This document shows positions 7,360-13,566 of a stretch of DNA of 13,566 nucleotides, piece by piece (positions within the stretch are counted from its first letter, which is position 1; every line of letters begins with the position of its first letter). This DNA comes from Acidobacteriota bacterium (lineage in GTDB: Bacteria > Acidobacteriota > UBA6911). The stretch lies in assembly GCA_017860075.1 (NCBI GenBank), contig JAFNAH010000111.1, positions 1 to 13,566 of the forward strand, read 5' to 3'. The translations under genes and the position numbers were made by a program. The notes under the pieces are model-generated. The model searched no databases, had not been told where the DNA came from, and saw only the letters and a program-made list of their open reading frames with translations.

Positions 7360-8412
7360 ATGAAAGAATTCAACCGTCGGGATTTTCTCTGCGCCCTGGG
7401 CGTCTCAGGGGGGCTGGCAGCAAGCGGCTGCATGGAATCGATCTCCCGGGCCGCAGCAGGGCCGGCCAAACCGATCCTGGGCAGCTGGTTCGAGTTCCAG
7501 CATCACTCCATAAAGGAAGGCGTTCCCTGGAATCCGGCCTGTGCCGCCTTCACGTGTGAACAGTGGGACGCCAAGATCCGGGAGCTCTCGGAACTTGGGA
7601 TGCAATACCTCGTTCTCTTGTGCACGGCACTCTACTTCAAGGCGTTCTTCCGGACGAACATATTTCCGCCGTTTCGTATCGCGTGCGAGGATCCCATCGA
7701 AGCGATCCTGACGGCGGCGGACAAGTACGGGATCAAGTTCTTCATCGGGGGAGGTTTCTACGGCAAGTGGGACAGCCCCGACATCCTCAAGGATCCCGTG
7801 GCGGGAAAGAAGCGACTCCAGGCCTTCGAGGAGCTCACGAAGCTCTACTCGGCGCACAAGAGCTTCTATGGGTGGTATTGGCCGAACGAGGCCTTCATCA
7901 ATCCTTACTACTCCGAGGAATTCGTCCAATATGTCAATACCTGCTCGCGCCTGGCACGCTCATTGACTCCCGGGGCGAAGATCCTGATTGCCCCGTATGG
8001 AACGCGTGTGGCTCGCCCGGACGACAACTACGTGCGGCAACTTGAAAAGCTGGATGTCGACATCATCGCCTATCAGGATGAAGTGGGAGTTCGGAAATCA
8101 AAGGCAGATGAAACGCCGGCGTTCTACGAAGGGTTGAATAAGGCACACCAGCGTGTACCGCGTGCGGCGATCTGGGCCGATGTGGAGATATTCGAATTCC
8201 AGGGGAAAGTCTACGAAAGCTCCCTGCTCCCCGCGTCGTTTCAGCGCGTCCAGCGGCAGCTTGAAGCAGTCTCTCCGTTTGTCGACACCGTTCTCGTCTA
8301 CCAGTACCAGGGAATGATGAACAAGCCCGGTTCGGCCGCTTTCGCCGGCCCGCCGGACTCGACCCGCCTCTATTCCGACTATGCAGAATGGTTGCGTATC
8401 CCGCCATGTTGA
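7360..8412 (+). CDS. Tat-exported lipoprotein, DUF4434-type putative glycoside hydrolase
   Basis: A 350-residue exported protein. The N-terminus carries the twin-arginine motif NRRDFL (5-10), a hydrophobic stretch and a lipobox ending at Cys24 (ASGC), so it is probably exported folded and lipid-anchored. The rest looks like a DUF4434-type TIM barrel: ILGSWFEFQ (39-47), EQWDAKIRELSELGMQYLVL (67-86), IEAILTAADKYGIKFFIGGG (113-132), YGWYWPNEAF (170-179), ILIAPYGTR (208-216), DIIAYQDEVGV (234-244) and IWADVEIFEF (271-280). Glu177 in WPNE and Glu276 in DVE are candidate catalytic acids by analogy with related barrels; this is inference. The ATG at 7360 is preferred over the ATG at 7330 because GGGAGGAG lies 6 bases upstream and the Tat signal then begins correctly. 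It is divergent from the sugar operon, which suggests shared control and a related polysaccharide substrate. Its activity is unknown. Confidence 0.78.
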   Translation: MKEFNRRDFLCALGVSGGLAASGCMESISRAAAGPAKPILGSWFEFQHHSIKEGVPWNPACAAFTCEQWDAKIRELSELGMQYLVLLCTALYFKAFFRTNIFPPFRIACEDPIEAILTAADKYGIKFFIGGGFYGKWDSPDILKDPVAGKKRLQAFEELTKLYSAHKSFYGWYWPNEAFINPYYSEEFVQYVNTCSRLARSLTPGAKILIAPYGTRVARPDDNYVRQLEKLDVDIIAYQDEVGVRKSKADETPAFYEGLNKAHQRVPRAAIWADVEIFEFQGKVYESSLLPASFQRVQRQLEAVSPFVDTVLVYQYQGMMNKPGSAAFAGPPDSTRLYSDYAEWLRIPPC

Positions 8413-8469
8413 GAGGGAAGTAGTGGCCTCGCCGCACGCGATGTCCGCTTCACGCTCCGGCCTGAAGTA

Positions 8470-8492
8470 GGTCCGCTCTGTTAGAGCGGACC
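8470..8492. repeat. Perfect hairpin, left copy of the palindromic repeat
   Basis: Arms GGTCCGCTCT (8470-8479) and AGAGCGGACC (8483-8492) are exact reverse complements separated by GTT. It lies 58 bases past the DUF4434 stop codon and has no T-run, so a role as a classical intrinsic terminator is doubtful. Its left arm and loop recur in inverted orientation at bases 1-19. Confidence 0.8.
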
Positions 8493-8686
8493 CAGATCTG
8501 GTGCCTCGCAGCTAGCCCGGATAATTCATGAGACGTCCATGAGGATGGGCTTCAGGACGCGGAAGAACGCGGATAGACGCCGATCGAGAATACTGATTCG
8601 ATCCGCGTGCGGAGCTTTTGCCGTCAGCGTTTTCCCGTGTCCGTAAATGCTTGGTGCCAGCTCACCCATGGATAAGCCGGGCTAAG

Positions 8687-8709
8687 GGTCCGGTCTTGCA
8701 GACCGGACC
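8687..8709. repeat. Perfect hairpin, right copy of the palindromic repeat
   Basis: Arms GGTCCGGTCT (8687-8696) and AGACCGGACC (8700-8709) are exact reverse complements around TGC. The stem has the same length and the same first five bases as the hairpin at 8470-8492, with compensating changes on both sides (GCTCT/AGAGC against GGTCT/AGACC). Co-varying arms suggest the hairpin itself is what is kept. It lies seven bases past the stop of the oligopeptidase gene. Confidence 0.8.
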
Positions 8710-8716
8710 TCCTCCG

Positions 8717-9274
8717 TCAGCTCTTCACGATGCCCAGCTGCCAGAGGATAAACGCATAGTCGAAAGCGATCTCCCGCAGGCGGTTGTACCGGCCGGACTG
8801 GCCGCCGTGGCCGGCCGGGTCCATATTGATCTTGAACACAAGCAGGTTGGAGTCGGTCTTCATCGCCCGCAGTTTGGCCGCATACTTGGCCGGTTCCCAG
8901 TACATCACCTGGCTGTCGTTCAAGGAGGTCTTCACCAGGAGCGCCGGGTACGCCTTCTTCGCCACCTTGTCGTACGGGCTGTATTGGATCATGTAGTCGT
9001 ACTGTTCTTTGATCTTGGGATTGCCCCACTCCTCGAACTCGCCCACGGTCAGCGGCAACGACTCGTCGAGCATCGTGTTGATGACGTCCACAAACGGAAC
9101 GTGGGACACGACGACTTTGAACAGGTCAGGCCGCATGTTGGTTACCGCCCCCATGAGCAAGCCTCCGGCGCTACCGCCCTCTATGGCCAGCATGTCCTTC
9201 GATCCGTAACCCTGCGCCAACAGGTATTCGGCGCAAGATATGAAATCGGTAAATGTGTTCATCTTCGACATCAT
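8717..9274 (-). CDS. Oligopeptidase B-like S9A peptidase, C-terminal catalytic fragment
   Basis: 185 residues that continue the hydrolase domain of the upstream fragment in a different frame. The full catalytic triad is here: Ser35 in GGSAGG (33-38), Asp120 in TSLNDSQV (116-123) and His156 in PAGHGG (153-158). Conserved oligopeptidase B blocks NTFTDFISCAEYL (6-18), TNMRPDLFKVVVSHVPFVD (45-63) and MLDESLPLTVGEFEEWGNP (68-86) are intact. The ATG at 9274 overlaps the TGA of the upstream fragment (ATGA). No ribosome site is evident beyond that overlap. Alone, the fragment lacks the start of the alpha/beta-hydrolase fold and is unlikely to fold as a peptidase. Confidence 0.8.
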   Translation of the reverse strand: MMSKMNTFTDFISCAEYLLAQGYGSKDMLAIEGGSAGGLLMGAVTNMRPDLFKVVVSHVPFVDVINTMLDESLPLTVGEFEEWGNPKIKEQYDYMIQYSPYDKVAKKAYPALLVKTSLNDSQVMYWEPAKYAAKLRAMKTDSNLLVFKINMDPAGHGGQSGRYNRLREIAFDYAFILWQLGIVKS

Positions 9275-10797
9275 GCGGCCCTGATGTGAGCCGTCGCGAG
9301 GACTACGCCGCGGTCGAGCAGGGATATCGCGTTCGAATTGAAGGTGTCCGGCATGGACATTCCGTAAGAGCCGTAAGCGTAAAGGTGAAGTGGAGCTTTG
9401 CCGTCGCGCGTGAGGCCCTTCCGGTACACGATCGAGATCGGGACCTTCGTCCCGTCCGATGCGGGCGCAAGAACTCTCTCTGTCTGGTAGCGGGATGCGT
9501 CGTAGCCCCCGAGCACTTCCTGCTGCTTCAGCAGCTTGCGCTGCCGCGTCTGGACATCATAGTCGTAGACGGAACTCGGCGTGATCGGTGACTGGTAGTT
9601 GAAACGGTACAGGGTGGTCTTGAATTCGGCGTTGCCGCCCGGGAAGACTGAATAGACCTGTTCCGGAAACTCGATGCGGTGTGATGATCCGGTCTTGAAG
9701 TCGGTGACCCTCAGCTGTGGCAGACCGTCCTCGCGCTCGAACAGCACGTACTGGTCCTGAAAGAGATCGATGCCCTCCAGCATGACGTTTTCACGGTGAG
9801 GCACCAGTTCCTTCCAGCCGGCCTTGCCCGGGCCGGAAACCGGCGCGGTCACAAGTCGGAAGTTGCGGCCGCCGGAATTCGTGCGGATGTAAAAGAGGTC
9901 GCCGCGGTGGTCGACGTCGTATTCATGTTCCTTTTCGCGCGGCGCGACCACCTGCCAGGAACCGTCAGGATTGCCGGCAGCGAGATATCGGACCTCACTT
10001 GCGGTGTGGCTGTTCGACGCAAGGAGCAGGTACGCGTCGCTGCGTGTCCGCCCGACGTTGAGTTCGAACATCTCGTCCTTCTCTTCATAGACCAGTGGAT
10101 CAGGGGACTTCGAACCCAACCGGTGACGGTACAGGCGGTAGGATCTCTTGGCGTCATTCTCCACCGTGTAAAAGAGCGTCTTGCCGTCGGAAGCCCATGC
10201 GACGCTATCGACGCGAGGGATCCTCTCCTCCAGGAGCTGCCCCTTGCGCAGGTCCTTGACGTACAGCGTATAGACACGAAATCCCGTTGTGTCGATCGAG
10301 TAGGCAAGCAGTCCGTTGTCCGGACTCACCCAATAACCGCCCAATCCGATGTACTTCTCGGATTGGCCGAGCTGGTTCAGATCGACCGTCACTTCCTCGG
10401 GTGACTCGAGCGTTCCCTTCTTGCGACAATAAATCGGATACTGTTTCCCCTGCTCGGTGCGGGTGTAGTACCAGTAGCCGTGATCAAGCATCGGCACGCC
10501 CATGTCGGTTTCCTTGATGCGCCCGAGCATCTCTTTGTACAGCGCCTCCTGCAACGGCTGCGTCGGCTTCATAACCGCGTCGGCGTAAGCGTTCTCCGCC
10601 GCGAGGTAGGCTGTAACCGCAGGACTGCCCTTCTCGCGCAGCCAGTAGTAATCATCAACAAGTTTCTGCCCATGAAGAACGGTCTCATGAGGAATCCTGG
10701 ATGCAGCAGGTGGCTGAACAGCCACCTCCGTTCTGGGGGCAGTACGTGAACAGGCGATCGAGAGCACGAGCCAGAGCAGGGCGATCTGTCGTTTCAT
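9271..10797 (-). CDS. Oligopeptidase B-like S9A peptidase, N-terminal part, broken by deletion and frameshift
   Basis: 508 residues holding the signal, the beta-propeller and the start of the hydrolase domain of an S9A (prolyl oligopeptidase family) peptidase. A hydrophobic leader ends in SIAC (Cys16), suggesting a lipoprotein. Family marks are DDYYWLRE (48-55), AYLAAENAYAD (63-73), GGYWVSPDNGLLAYSID (153-169) and, near the end, HLYAYGSYG and VVLATAHIR. Relatives continue directly with a RGGGE-type loop; here that loop is gone, the frame stops at TGA, and the next conserved block resumes in another frame at 9274. About 14 residues are missing. With both pieces the gene would span 8717-10797, close to the normal size of a secreted oligopeptidase B. 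The ATG at 10797 has GGAGGAG 8 bases upstream; the reading frame stays open further upstream to 11679 but codes for nothing recognisable there. Confidence 0.85.
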   Translation of the reverse strand: MKRQIALLWLVLSIACSRTAPRTEVAVQPPAASRIPHETVLHGQKLVDDYYWLREKGSPAVTAYLAAENAYADAVMKPTQPLQEALYKEMLGRIKETDMGVPMLDHGYWYYTRTEQGKQYPIYCRKKGTLESPEEVTVDLNQLGQSEKYIGLGGYWVSPDNGLLAYSIDTTGFRVYTLYVKDLRKGQLLEERIPRVDSVAWASDGKTLFYTVENDAKRSYRLYRHRLGSKSPDPLVYEEKDEMFELNVGRTRSDAYLLLASNSHTASEVRYLAAGNPDGSWQVVAPREKEHEYDVDHRGDLFYIRTNSGGRNFRLVTAPVSGPGKAGWKELVPHRENVMLEGIDLFQDQYVLFEREDGLPQLRVTDFKTGSSHRIEFPEQVYSVFPGGNAEFKTTLYRFNYQSPITPSSVYDYDVQTRQRKLLKQQEVLGGYDASRYQTERVLAPASDGTKVPISIVYRKGLTRDGKAPLHLYAYGSYGMSMPDTFNSNAISLLDRGVVLATAHIRAA

Positions 10798-10831
10798 AAA
10801 ATCAACTCCTCCGGGCAGGCAAGAACTGGGA

Positions 10832-10860
10832 AGCATAATCCGCATCCGGGTGGAATGCAA
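10832..10860 (-). promoter_or_regulatory. Sigma70-type promoter for the oligopeptidase gene
   Basis: Read on the minus strand, TTGCAT (10860-10855) and TATGCT (10837-10832) are separated by exactly 17 bases. Each box matches the consensus at four of six positions. Transcription would start near 10825, giving a leader of under 30 bases with the GGAGGAG ribosome site in the middle of it. Confidence 0.5.
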
Positions 10861-11052
10861 AGCCGCGTTCCCGATTGGAGCGGCAGAGGTCAACAACGAC
10901 CTGTCGGGCGGAGGCGAGCGGGCGCGACGGTCCGCACAGGCTGCGCGGCCCGGGCCTGAAGTCGCAGCCCTGTCCGCATCCGGTTCCCCATCAATACTAT
11001 GGTAAGCTCGATGCCGAAGCTCCCGCTTGGAAAGCTGAGAGGAGGGCGCCCG

Positions 11053-12540
11053 ATGAGAAGCCCGGTCGCGGACACGTCCGCCGGCACACCGCCTGACCAT
11101 GGAGCCCTGCCTCGCTGGGAAACGGCAGAGCTGTCGGCGCCGCCTCCTTTCAGCGTCCGCAACCTCATGCGCGTTCTCGGGCCTGGGGCCATCCTGGCAG
11201 CAACGTCCGTCGGCGGCGGCGAATGGCTGCTCGGCCCGGCAGTAGGAGTCAAGTACTCCACCTCGATCTTTCTCATTGTGACGGTTGCGATCCTTCTTCA
11301 AGTCATCTTCAACATCGAGGGGATCCGCTACACGCTGTACACGGGCGAACCGATCTACGGCGGCATTATGCGACTCAAGCCGGGACCGAAGTTCTGGGCA
11401 GGCTTCTACACCCTGATCGGATTCATGCAGCTCGGATGGCCGGCCCTGGCAGGCAGTGCCGCCGCCGTCCTGTTCAGCGCCTGGGCGGGACGCATACCGG
11501 GTGAAGGGGACGCGGGCGTCCAGGGATGGATCACGACGGCGGTGCTCGCGGTTATCATCATGATTCTTTCGTTCGGCGGGACGATAGAGCGGATGCTCGA
11601 GTACTTTGCGTGGACGATGCTGGCGGTCGTGTTCTCCTTCCTGCTTTTCATCAACGTCATCTTCGTACCCGCCTCCCACAGCTGGAGTACTTTCATCGGA
11701 TTCTTCAGCTTCTCAGGCCTCCCGTCCCCGATCGACTGGACCCTGCTCGCGGCTCTTGCGGCCATGGCCGGCTCGGGCGGCATGGGAAACCTGACGGTAA
11801 GCAATTGGGTCCGCGACAAGGGATTCGGCATGGGCTCGAAGGTCGGCGCGATCGCCAGCGCCATCGGCGGGGTGAAGATTCAGCTCTCCCATGTCGGCAA
11901 GATCTTCGTCGTAAACGAGGAGACGCTCGTTCGGTGGAAGGACTGGATGCGATACGTCCAGGCAGACCAGTTCTGGGTATGGGGCGCGTTCTGTTTCCTG
12001 GGCATGTATCTCAACGTAAACCTCGCCACTTATGTGATACCTCACGGCACCGACCTCCAGGGTCTGGCTGCCGGAGCCTACCAGGCAAAATACCTCGCCG
12101 ACAGGTTCTGGCCGGGCTTCTGGTTTCTGACACTGTTCAACGGGTTCTGGCTTCTCTTCAAGACGCAGTTGGGCAATACGGACATCCTGGTGCGGTCCGT
12201 TGCCGACGCTCTCTGGATGTCGAGCGGCCGGCTGCGCGAGCGCGCCGGCGGGGGCATACAGAAGATCTACTACGGGATTCTTATCGTCTATTCCGTGTGG
12301 GGAGCCCTCGCCATCCGCTGGGCGACGCCAATGAGACTCTTCATGATTTTCGCCAACACTGCGGCCGTGATCATGGTGATTGCCGGGGTGCAGATCTTCC
12401 GTGTGAACCGCCGCTTCCTGCCGCCCGCGCTTCGCCCTCCGCTTTGGCGGGAGGCCATGCTCCTGGCCTGCTCCGTCTTCTATGCCTTCTTCTCTTTTGT
12501 GGTAATTATGGGCCTGGTCCGATCGTTTTTCCGCATATAA
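11053..12540 (+). CDS. Divergent Nramp-superfamily (SLC11-like) transporter
   Basis: A 495-residue inner-membrane protein with about eleven hydrophobic segments. The first transmembrane segment has the Nramp-like GPGAILAATSVGGGEW (43-58). Canonical Nramp proteins carry the metal-binding Asp-Pro-Gly-Asn at the end of this motif; here the residues are Gly-Gly-Gly-Glu. The sixth-segment region reads MAGSGGMGNLTVSNWVRDKG (238-257) instead of the canonical Met-Pro-His-Asn signature. TQLGNTDILVRSVAD (371-385) lies in a late segment. The fold family is recognisable but the canonical metal site is not, so divalent metal transport should not be assumed. The ATG at 11053 is preferred over 10999 and 11011 because GGAGG lies 7 bases upstream; the N-terminal 38 residues are a soluble Pro-rich leader. 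It probably shares a transcript with the nitroreductase gene 47 bases downstream. Confidence 0.8.
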   Translation: MRSPVADTSAGTPPDHGALPRWETAELSAPPPFSVRNLMRVLGPGAILAATSVGGGEWLLGPAVGVKYSTSIFLIVTVAILLQVIFNIEGIRYTLYTGEPIYGGIMRLKPGPKFWAGFYTLIGFMQLGWPALAGSAAAVLFSAWAGRIPGEGDAGVQGWITTAVLAVIIMILSFGGTIERMLEYFAWTMLAVVFSFLLFINVIFVPASHSWSTFIGFFSFSGLPSPIDWTLLAALAAMAGSGGMGNLTVSNWVRDKGFGMGSKVGAIASAIGGVKIQLSHVGKIFVVNEETLVRWKDWMRYVQADQFWVWGAFCFLGMYLNVNLATYVIPHGTDLQGLAAGAYQAKYLADRFWPGFWFLTLFNGFWLLFKTQLGNTDILVRSVADALWMSSGRLRERAGGGIQKIYYGILIVYSVWGALAIRWATPMRLFMIFANTAAVIMVIAGVQIFRVNRRFLPPALRPPLWREAMLLACSVFYAFFSFVVIMGLVRSFFRI

Positions 12541-12545
12541 CGCCA

Positions 12546-12567
12546 CCGTCCAACTTTAGTCGGACGG
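12546..12567 (+). other. Stem-loop between the Nramp-like and nitroreductase genes
   Basis: CCGTCC (12546-12551) pairs with GGACGG (12562-12567); inside, after one mismatch, ACT pairs with AGT around a TT loop. No T-run follows; instead the AAAGGAGG ribosome site begins 7 bases later. It may adjust relative expression of the two genes or mRNA stability rather than end transcription. Confidence 0.45.
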
Positions 12568-12587
12568 GGCAACAAAGGAGGTTGTAC

Positions 12588-13298
12588 ATGGCACGGATTT
12601 CTCTGATCTGTGTGACATACGTGGCCTTGCTCTGCGTCCCATTGCGTTCTCAGGACTCCCGGGCGGTGCGCCTGCCCGATCCTCAGTACAAAGGCAAGGT
12701 CTCGGTGGAAGAGGCGCTGAAACAGAGGAGATCGATTCGGAGCTACACGAGCGCCCAAATCTCCCTGAATGACCTCTCACAAGTACTCTGGGCCGCACAG
12801 GGGGTGACGGAGAAGGTCGAGAGAGAACCCTCCTGGTGGACCGGCTCAAAGTGGTACGGCGGGTTCCGGACAGCCCCATCCGCAGGAGCGCTGTATCCGC
12901 TCGAGGTCTACGCACTGGTGGGAAATGTCGCGGGGCTGCAGACAGGGACCTATCAATATCATGCTGAGGACCACTCTCTACTTAAGCTCACGACGGAGGA
13001 CAAGAGGCCTGCGCTTCTTGAAGCCGCTCTGAGACAGGAATCCATCAAGGAGGGAGCGGCGGTGCTCGTCATCACAGGCGTGGTCGCAAGGACGGCCATT
13101 AAATATGGAGAACGTGCCCAGAGATATGTCTGTATGGAAGCCGGCTCTGTTGCGCAGAACGTCTACCTTCAATCGCAATCCCTGGGGCTGGGCACCGTCC
13201 TTATAGGCGCCTTCCGAGACGCGGGGGTGAAGGAGGCGCTTAAGCTCCCGGCGGACGAGGATCCGCTCGTTATCATGCCGATCGGAAGGAAACAGTAG
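12588..13298 (+). CDS. Exported SagB-type nitroreductase family FMN oxidoreductase
   Basis: 236 residues with a probable Sec signal (1-22, hydrophobic ISLICVTYVALLCV) followed by a single nitroreductase domain. Family elements: EALKQRRSIRSYT (42-54, phosphate/FMN-binding RRSxR), TAPSAGALYPLEVYAL (95-110), GERAQRYVCMEAG (174-186), AQNVYLQSQSLGLGTVLIGAF (189-209 region) and DPLVIMPIGRK (225-235). The APSAGALYP and EAG...QN...LGLGT pattern is that of the SagB/ThcOx subgroup, whose peptide-modifying members oxidise azolines. No precursor peptide or cyclodehydratase gene lies nearby, so a general periplasmic flavin reductase role is at least as likely. The ATG at 12588 is fixed by AAAGGAGG six bases upstream; the frame is open far upstream but only as a shadow of the transporter gene. 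Confidence 0.85.
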   Translation: MARISLICVTYVALLCVPLRSQDSRAVRLPDPQYKGKVSVEEALKQRRSIRSYTSAQISLNDLSQVLWAAQGVTEKVEREPSWWTGSKWYGGFRTAPSAGALYPLEVYALVGNVAGLQTGTYQYHAEDHSLLKLTTEDKRPALLEAALRQESIKEGAAVLVITGVVARTAIKYGERAQRYVCMEAGSVAQNVYLQSQSLGLGTVLIGAFRDAGVKEALKLPADEDPLVIMPIGRKQ

Positions 13299-13338
13299 AG
13301 ATTCTTTGAGGCCTTCGAGCCTTTGCGGTGAGTCTTTC

Positions 13339-13356
13339 GGGCCTACCCCAAGGCCC
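13339..13356. terminator. Possible weak terminator hairpin between converging genes
   Basis: GGGCCT (13339-13344) and AGGCCC (13351-13356) are exact reverse complements around a 6-base loop in the 57-base gap between the nitroreductase and the synthase gene. Neither side has a strong T-run (only CTTTC on the plus-strand left flank, which reads GAAAG on minus), so the terminator call is weak. Confidence 0.3.
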
Positions 13357-13566
13357 TAGGAACCTCCACCGACTACTTTCATGCGCTTGGGATACAGGCA
13401 GTGAACAAGCGAGGCAAGAATCAGTAGCCGCACTTCGGGACGGCTCACTTTGACCCTGCAGCCGTGATCGAGCACGTTGCAGGTGCGCAGTCGTGCCAGC
13501 GTTTCCACGCCGATCAACATCGGCAGCGTGCAAGCCATACGGACCCTCAGTTGGCTGCGCGGAAGC
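13356..13566 (-). CDS. Squalene/phytoene synthase family protein, C-terminal end (5' truncated by window)
   Basis: The minus-strand frame ending in TAG at 13356-13358 is open to the window edge and gives about 69 residues. LRVRMACTLPMLIGVETLA followed by RLRTCNVLD and RVKVSRPEVRLLIL matches my memory of the C-terminal end of bacterial squalene/phytoene synthase family proteins (LRLACxLPALIGxRTLALL, then VKVSRxEVxxLL). Such enzymes condense two prenyl diphosphates at the membrane, feeding hopanoid or carotenoid synthesis. The Asp-rich catalytic motifs would lie outside the window, so the product cannot be specified. The ATG at 13538 is internal, not the start. Confidence 0.65.
   Translation of the reverse strand, partial: LPRSQLRVRMACTLPMLIGVETLARLRTCNVLDHGCRVKVSRPEVRLLILASLVHCLYPKRMKVVGGGS

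Larger units (their letters stand above)
8413..8716. repeat. Non-coding stretch built of nested inverted repeats
   Basis: This 304-base gap between two converging genes holds no gene. Its outer elements are two perfect hairpins (8470-8492 and 8687-8709). Inside them, arm 8513-8530 pairs with 8667-8684 (15 of 18 positions). Further in, arm 8555-8570 pairs with 8627-8642 (13 of 16 positions). The centre, 8571-8626, has repeated GCGGAT/GATCCGC fragments but no clean pairing. The symmetric order of the pieces suggests a decayed palindromic or MITE-like element. It may also end transcription from both sides. Confidence 0.7.

Noticed and set aside
8470..8709. CRISPR-like array in the repeat region
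   Set aside because: The repeats are inverted and nested, not direct and evenly spaced; no spacers or cas genes.
8618..9289. Plus-strand open frame of 223 codons opposite the peptidase C-terminal fragment
   Set aside because: Antisense shadow of the catalytic domain with no ribosome site.
10947..10956. GGCCCGGGCC palindrome upstream of the Nramp-like gene as an operator
   Set aside because: A pure G/C ten-base palindrome is expected by chance in such GC-rich DNA and no second site was found.
10995..11000. TACTAT as a -10 box for the Nramp-like gene
   Set aside because: No acceptable -35 box lies 16-18 bases upstream, so the promoter is not supported.
10798..11679. Open minus-strand extension of the oligopeptidase frame upstream of 10797
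   Set aside because: The extension is low-complexity, Arg/Asp-rich and antisense to the Nramp-like gene; the lipoprotein signal, ribosome site and a 17-base-spaced promoter all fix the start at 10797.
11526..12587. Upstream open extension of the nitroreductase frame
   Set aside because: It overlaps the transporter gene in another frame; AAAGGAGG and the signal peptide fix the start at 12588.
13273..13533. Minus-strand open frame of 86 codons at the right end
   Set aside because: It overlaps the synthase C-terminus in another frame; only the 13356-ending frame gives a recognisable protein.

Overview
The window is GC-rich, densely coded DNA from a Gram-negative bacterium. Lipoproteins, a Tat-type lipoprotein signal, a family GH140-like secreted glycosidase, an oligopeptidase B-like lipoprotein and a squalene/phytoene synthase-type terpenoid enzyme suggest a saprotrophic plant- or soil-polymer degrader. 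Acidobacteriota or a similar phylum is a guess from gene style. No rRNA, tRNA, CRISPR array or integrase/transposase was seen.

Left two thirds (14-7244, minus strand): one tightly packed run of genes, read right to left. It holds a RhaT-type sugar permease, an N-acetylmannosamine-6-phosphate epimerase (NanE) module, a ROK sugar kinase carrying the NanE C-terminus at its own N-terminus, a secreted GH140-like (DUF4038) glycosidase, a Gfo/Idh/MocA oxidoreductase, an NAD-dependent PGDH_C-type dehydrogenase resembling D-apionate oxidoisomerase, and a lipoprotein sugar-binding protein. GH140 enzymes release D-apiose from rhamnogalacturonan II. D-apiose dehydrogenase is a Gfo/Idh/MocA enzyme, and D-apionate oxidoisomerase belongs to the PGDH_C-type family. 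The most economical reading is therefore a branched-sugar (apiose-like) release, uptake and oxidation operon. The lactonase and the later 3-oxo-isoapionate steps are not in the window.

Centre (7245-8716): a divergent Tat-exported lipoprotein of DUF4434/glycoside-hydrolase type on the plus strand. It is followed by a 304-base non-coding stretch made of nested inverted repeats with two near-identical perfect hairpins. A partial third copy of the hairpin repeat sits at the left edge of the window and overlaps the stop codon of the binding-protein gene.

Right third: an oligopeptidase B-like (S9A) lipoprotein gene on the minus strand, broken by a short internal deletion and frameshift. It is divergent from a plus-strand pair made of a highly divergent Nramp-superfamily transporter and an exported SagB-type nitroreductase. 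The window closes with the C-terminal end of a squalene/phytoene synthase family gene on the minus strand.

Two genes (NanE/ROK and oligopeptidase B) carry the same kind of lesion: loss of a few dozen bases inside a conserved domain, a frame change, and an overlapping stop/start at the junction. Either the locus is decaying or the assembly dropped bases at these points; raw reads would decide.
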